The notes under the pieces are model-generated. The model did no database searches and was not told where the DNA came from. It saw only the letters and a list, made by a program, of their open reading frames with translations. 64,000 bases of DNA from the NCBI RefSeq assembly GCF_040807025.1, contig NC_090944.1, positions 117,816,738-117,880,737 on the forward strand, written 5' to 3'. Below, piece by piece: positions 63,610-64,000 of the stretch. Made by a program: the position numbers and the translations under genes. Source of the stretch: Struthio camelus (taxonomy: Eukaryota > Chordata > Aves > Struthioniformes > Struthionidae). Position 1 is the stretch's first letter. Each line of letters starts with the position of its first letter.

Positions 63610-64000
63610 GTACCGAAGTGGAGGGGTTGGTCGCCCCCCCCCCCCCCCCCCCCCCCAGTGCTTTACGAGCTTTACGAGCTCCGTTTTACAGGACTTTATG
63701 GTGTTTAGCGTTTTCTGCAGCAAAGATCGGAGGGTGAAACTCCCCGTTAGGTGTCATGCAAGAGGTCAGGATTGATTATAATAACGTAAGGTCTAGTTTC
63801 AGTCTGTCCGATTCTGCTGAAAGCAAACCTTAGGAAAAAGTAAGAGTGTTCAAAGATCATATACGATATACCTGCCAAATGAACTGTGATCGACCGTCTT
63901 CCTACAATGGCACGTCTGCTCAGTTGTGTGTACTTTCTGTTTTCTCATTTTGGCTTGGGTGAGCAGCTGCATGTGAAAATCTCGGTCGTGCATGCTGTGT
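63610..64000 (+). other. MTARC1: MTARC intron 2 (start)
   Basis: Starts gtaccg. It contains a C run (63634-63656) and a tandem tttacgagc duplication (about 63660-63679), then unremarkable sequence to the window edge. Confidence 0.88.
63634..63656. repeat. C(23) homopolymer
   Basis: A long C run starting 24 nt after the exon 2 donor of MTARC. It could form an i-motif (G-quadruplex on the other strand) and is prone to sequencing error, so its exact length is uncertain. Confidence 0.9.

Overview
The window is a vertebrate nuclear region, most likely from a bird. The genes have short exons, GT-AG introns and CpG-island promoters. Recognisable transposon remnants are few, and the two LINE fragments found are CR1, the dominant avian/sauropsid LINE family. 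The order MARK1 - C1orf115/RDD1 - MTARC, all on the + strand, is the order known from human 1q41. The species cannot be determined from the sequence alone.

Positions 1-46.4 kb hold the microtubule-affinity regulating kinase MARK1. Its first coding exon (about 17 codons) lies upstream of the window. Seventeen further coding exons (5583-44664) can be joined exactly, with every splice phase agreeing, and encode 777 residues: N-terminal linker, kinase domain, UBA domain, long phosphorylated spacer and C-terminal KA1 domain. No frameshift or premature stop is present. A 3' UTR of up to about 1.7 kb follows. The introns hold simple repeats, one old antisense CR1 fragment, a hAT-type MITE, a palindromic repeat and some CpG-retaining patches.

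Positions 46.4-53.3 kb contain an intergenic stretch and the two-exon gene C1orf115 (RDD1), which starts in a strong CpG island and encodes 113 residues.

Positions 53.3-61.7 kb are intergenic, with one sense CR1 fragment. At 61.7-62.1 kb lies an intact, intronless profilin on the minus strand, closest to profilin-3. It is head-to-head with the first two exons of a mitochondrial amidoxime-reducing component gene (MTARC1/2-like, 62879 onward). The two starts are about 790 bp apart within one CpG island, and the MTARC gene runs off the right edge.

The genes are not an operon and act in separate processes: microtubule/polarity kinase signalling, drug-transporter trafficking, actin monomer binding and molybdenum-dependent N-reduction. 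The points most worth checking are the profilin-3-like gene and its shared promoter, and the in-frame alternative splice sites in MARK1 (tandem donors after exon 12, a NAGNAG acceptor at exon 16, the 45-nt exon 17). I saw no undescribed defence or mobile system.
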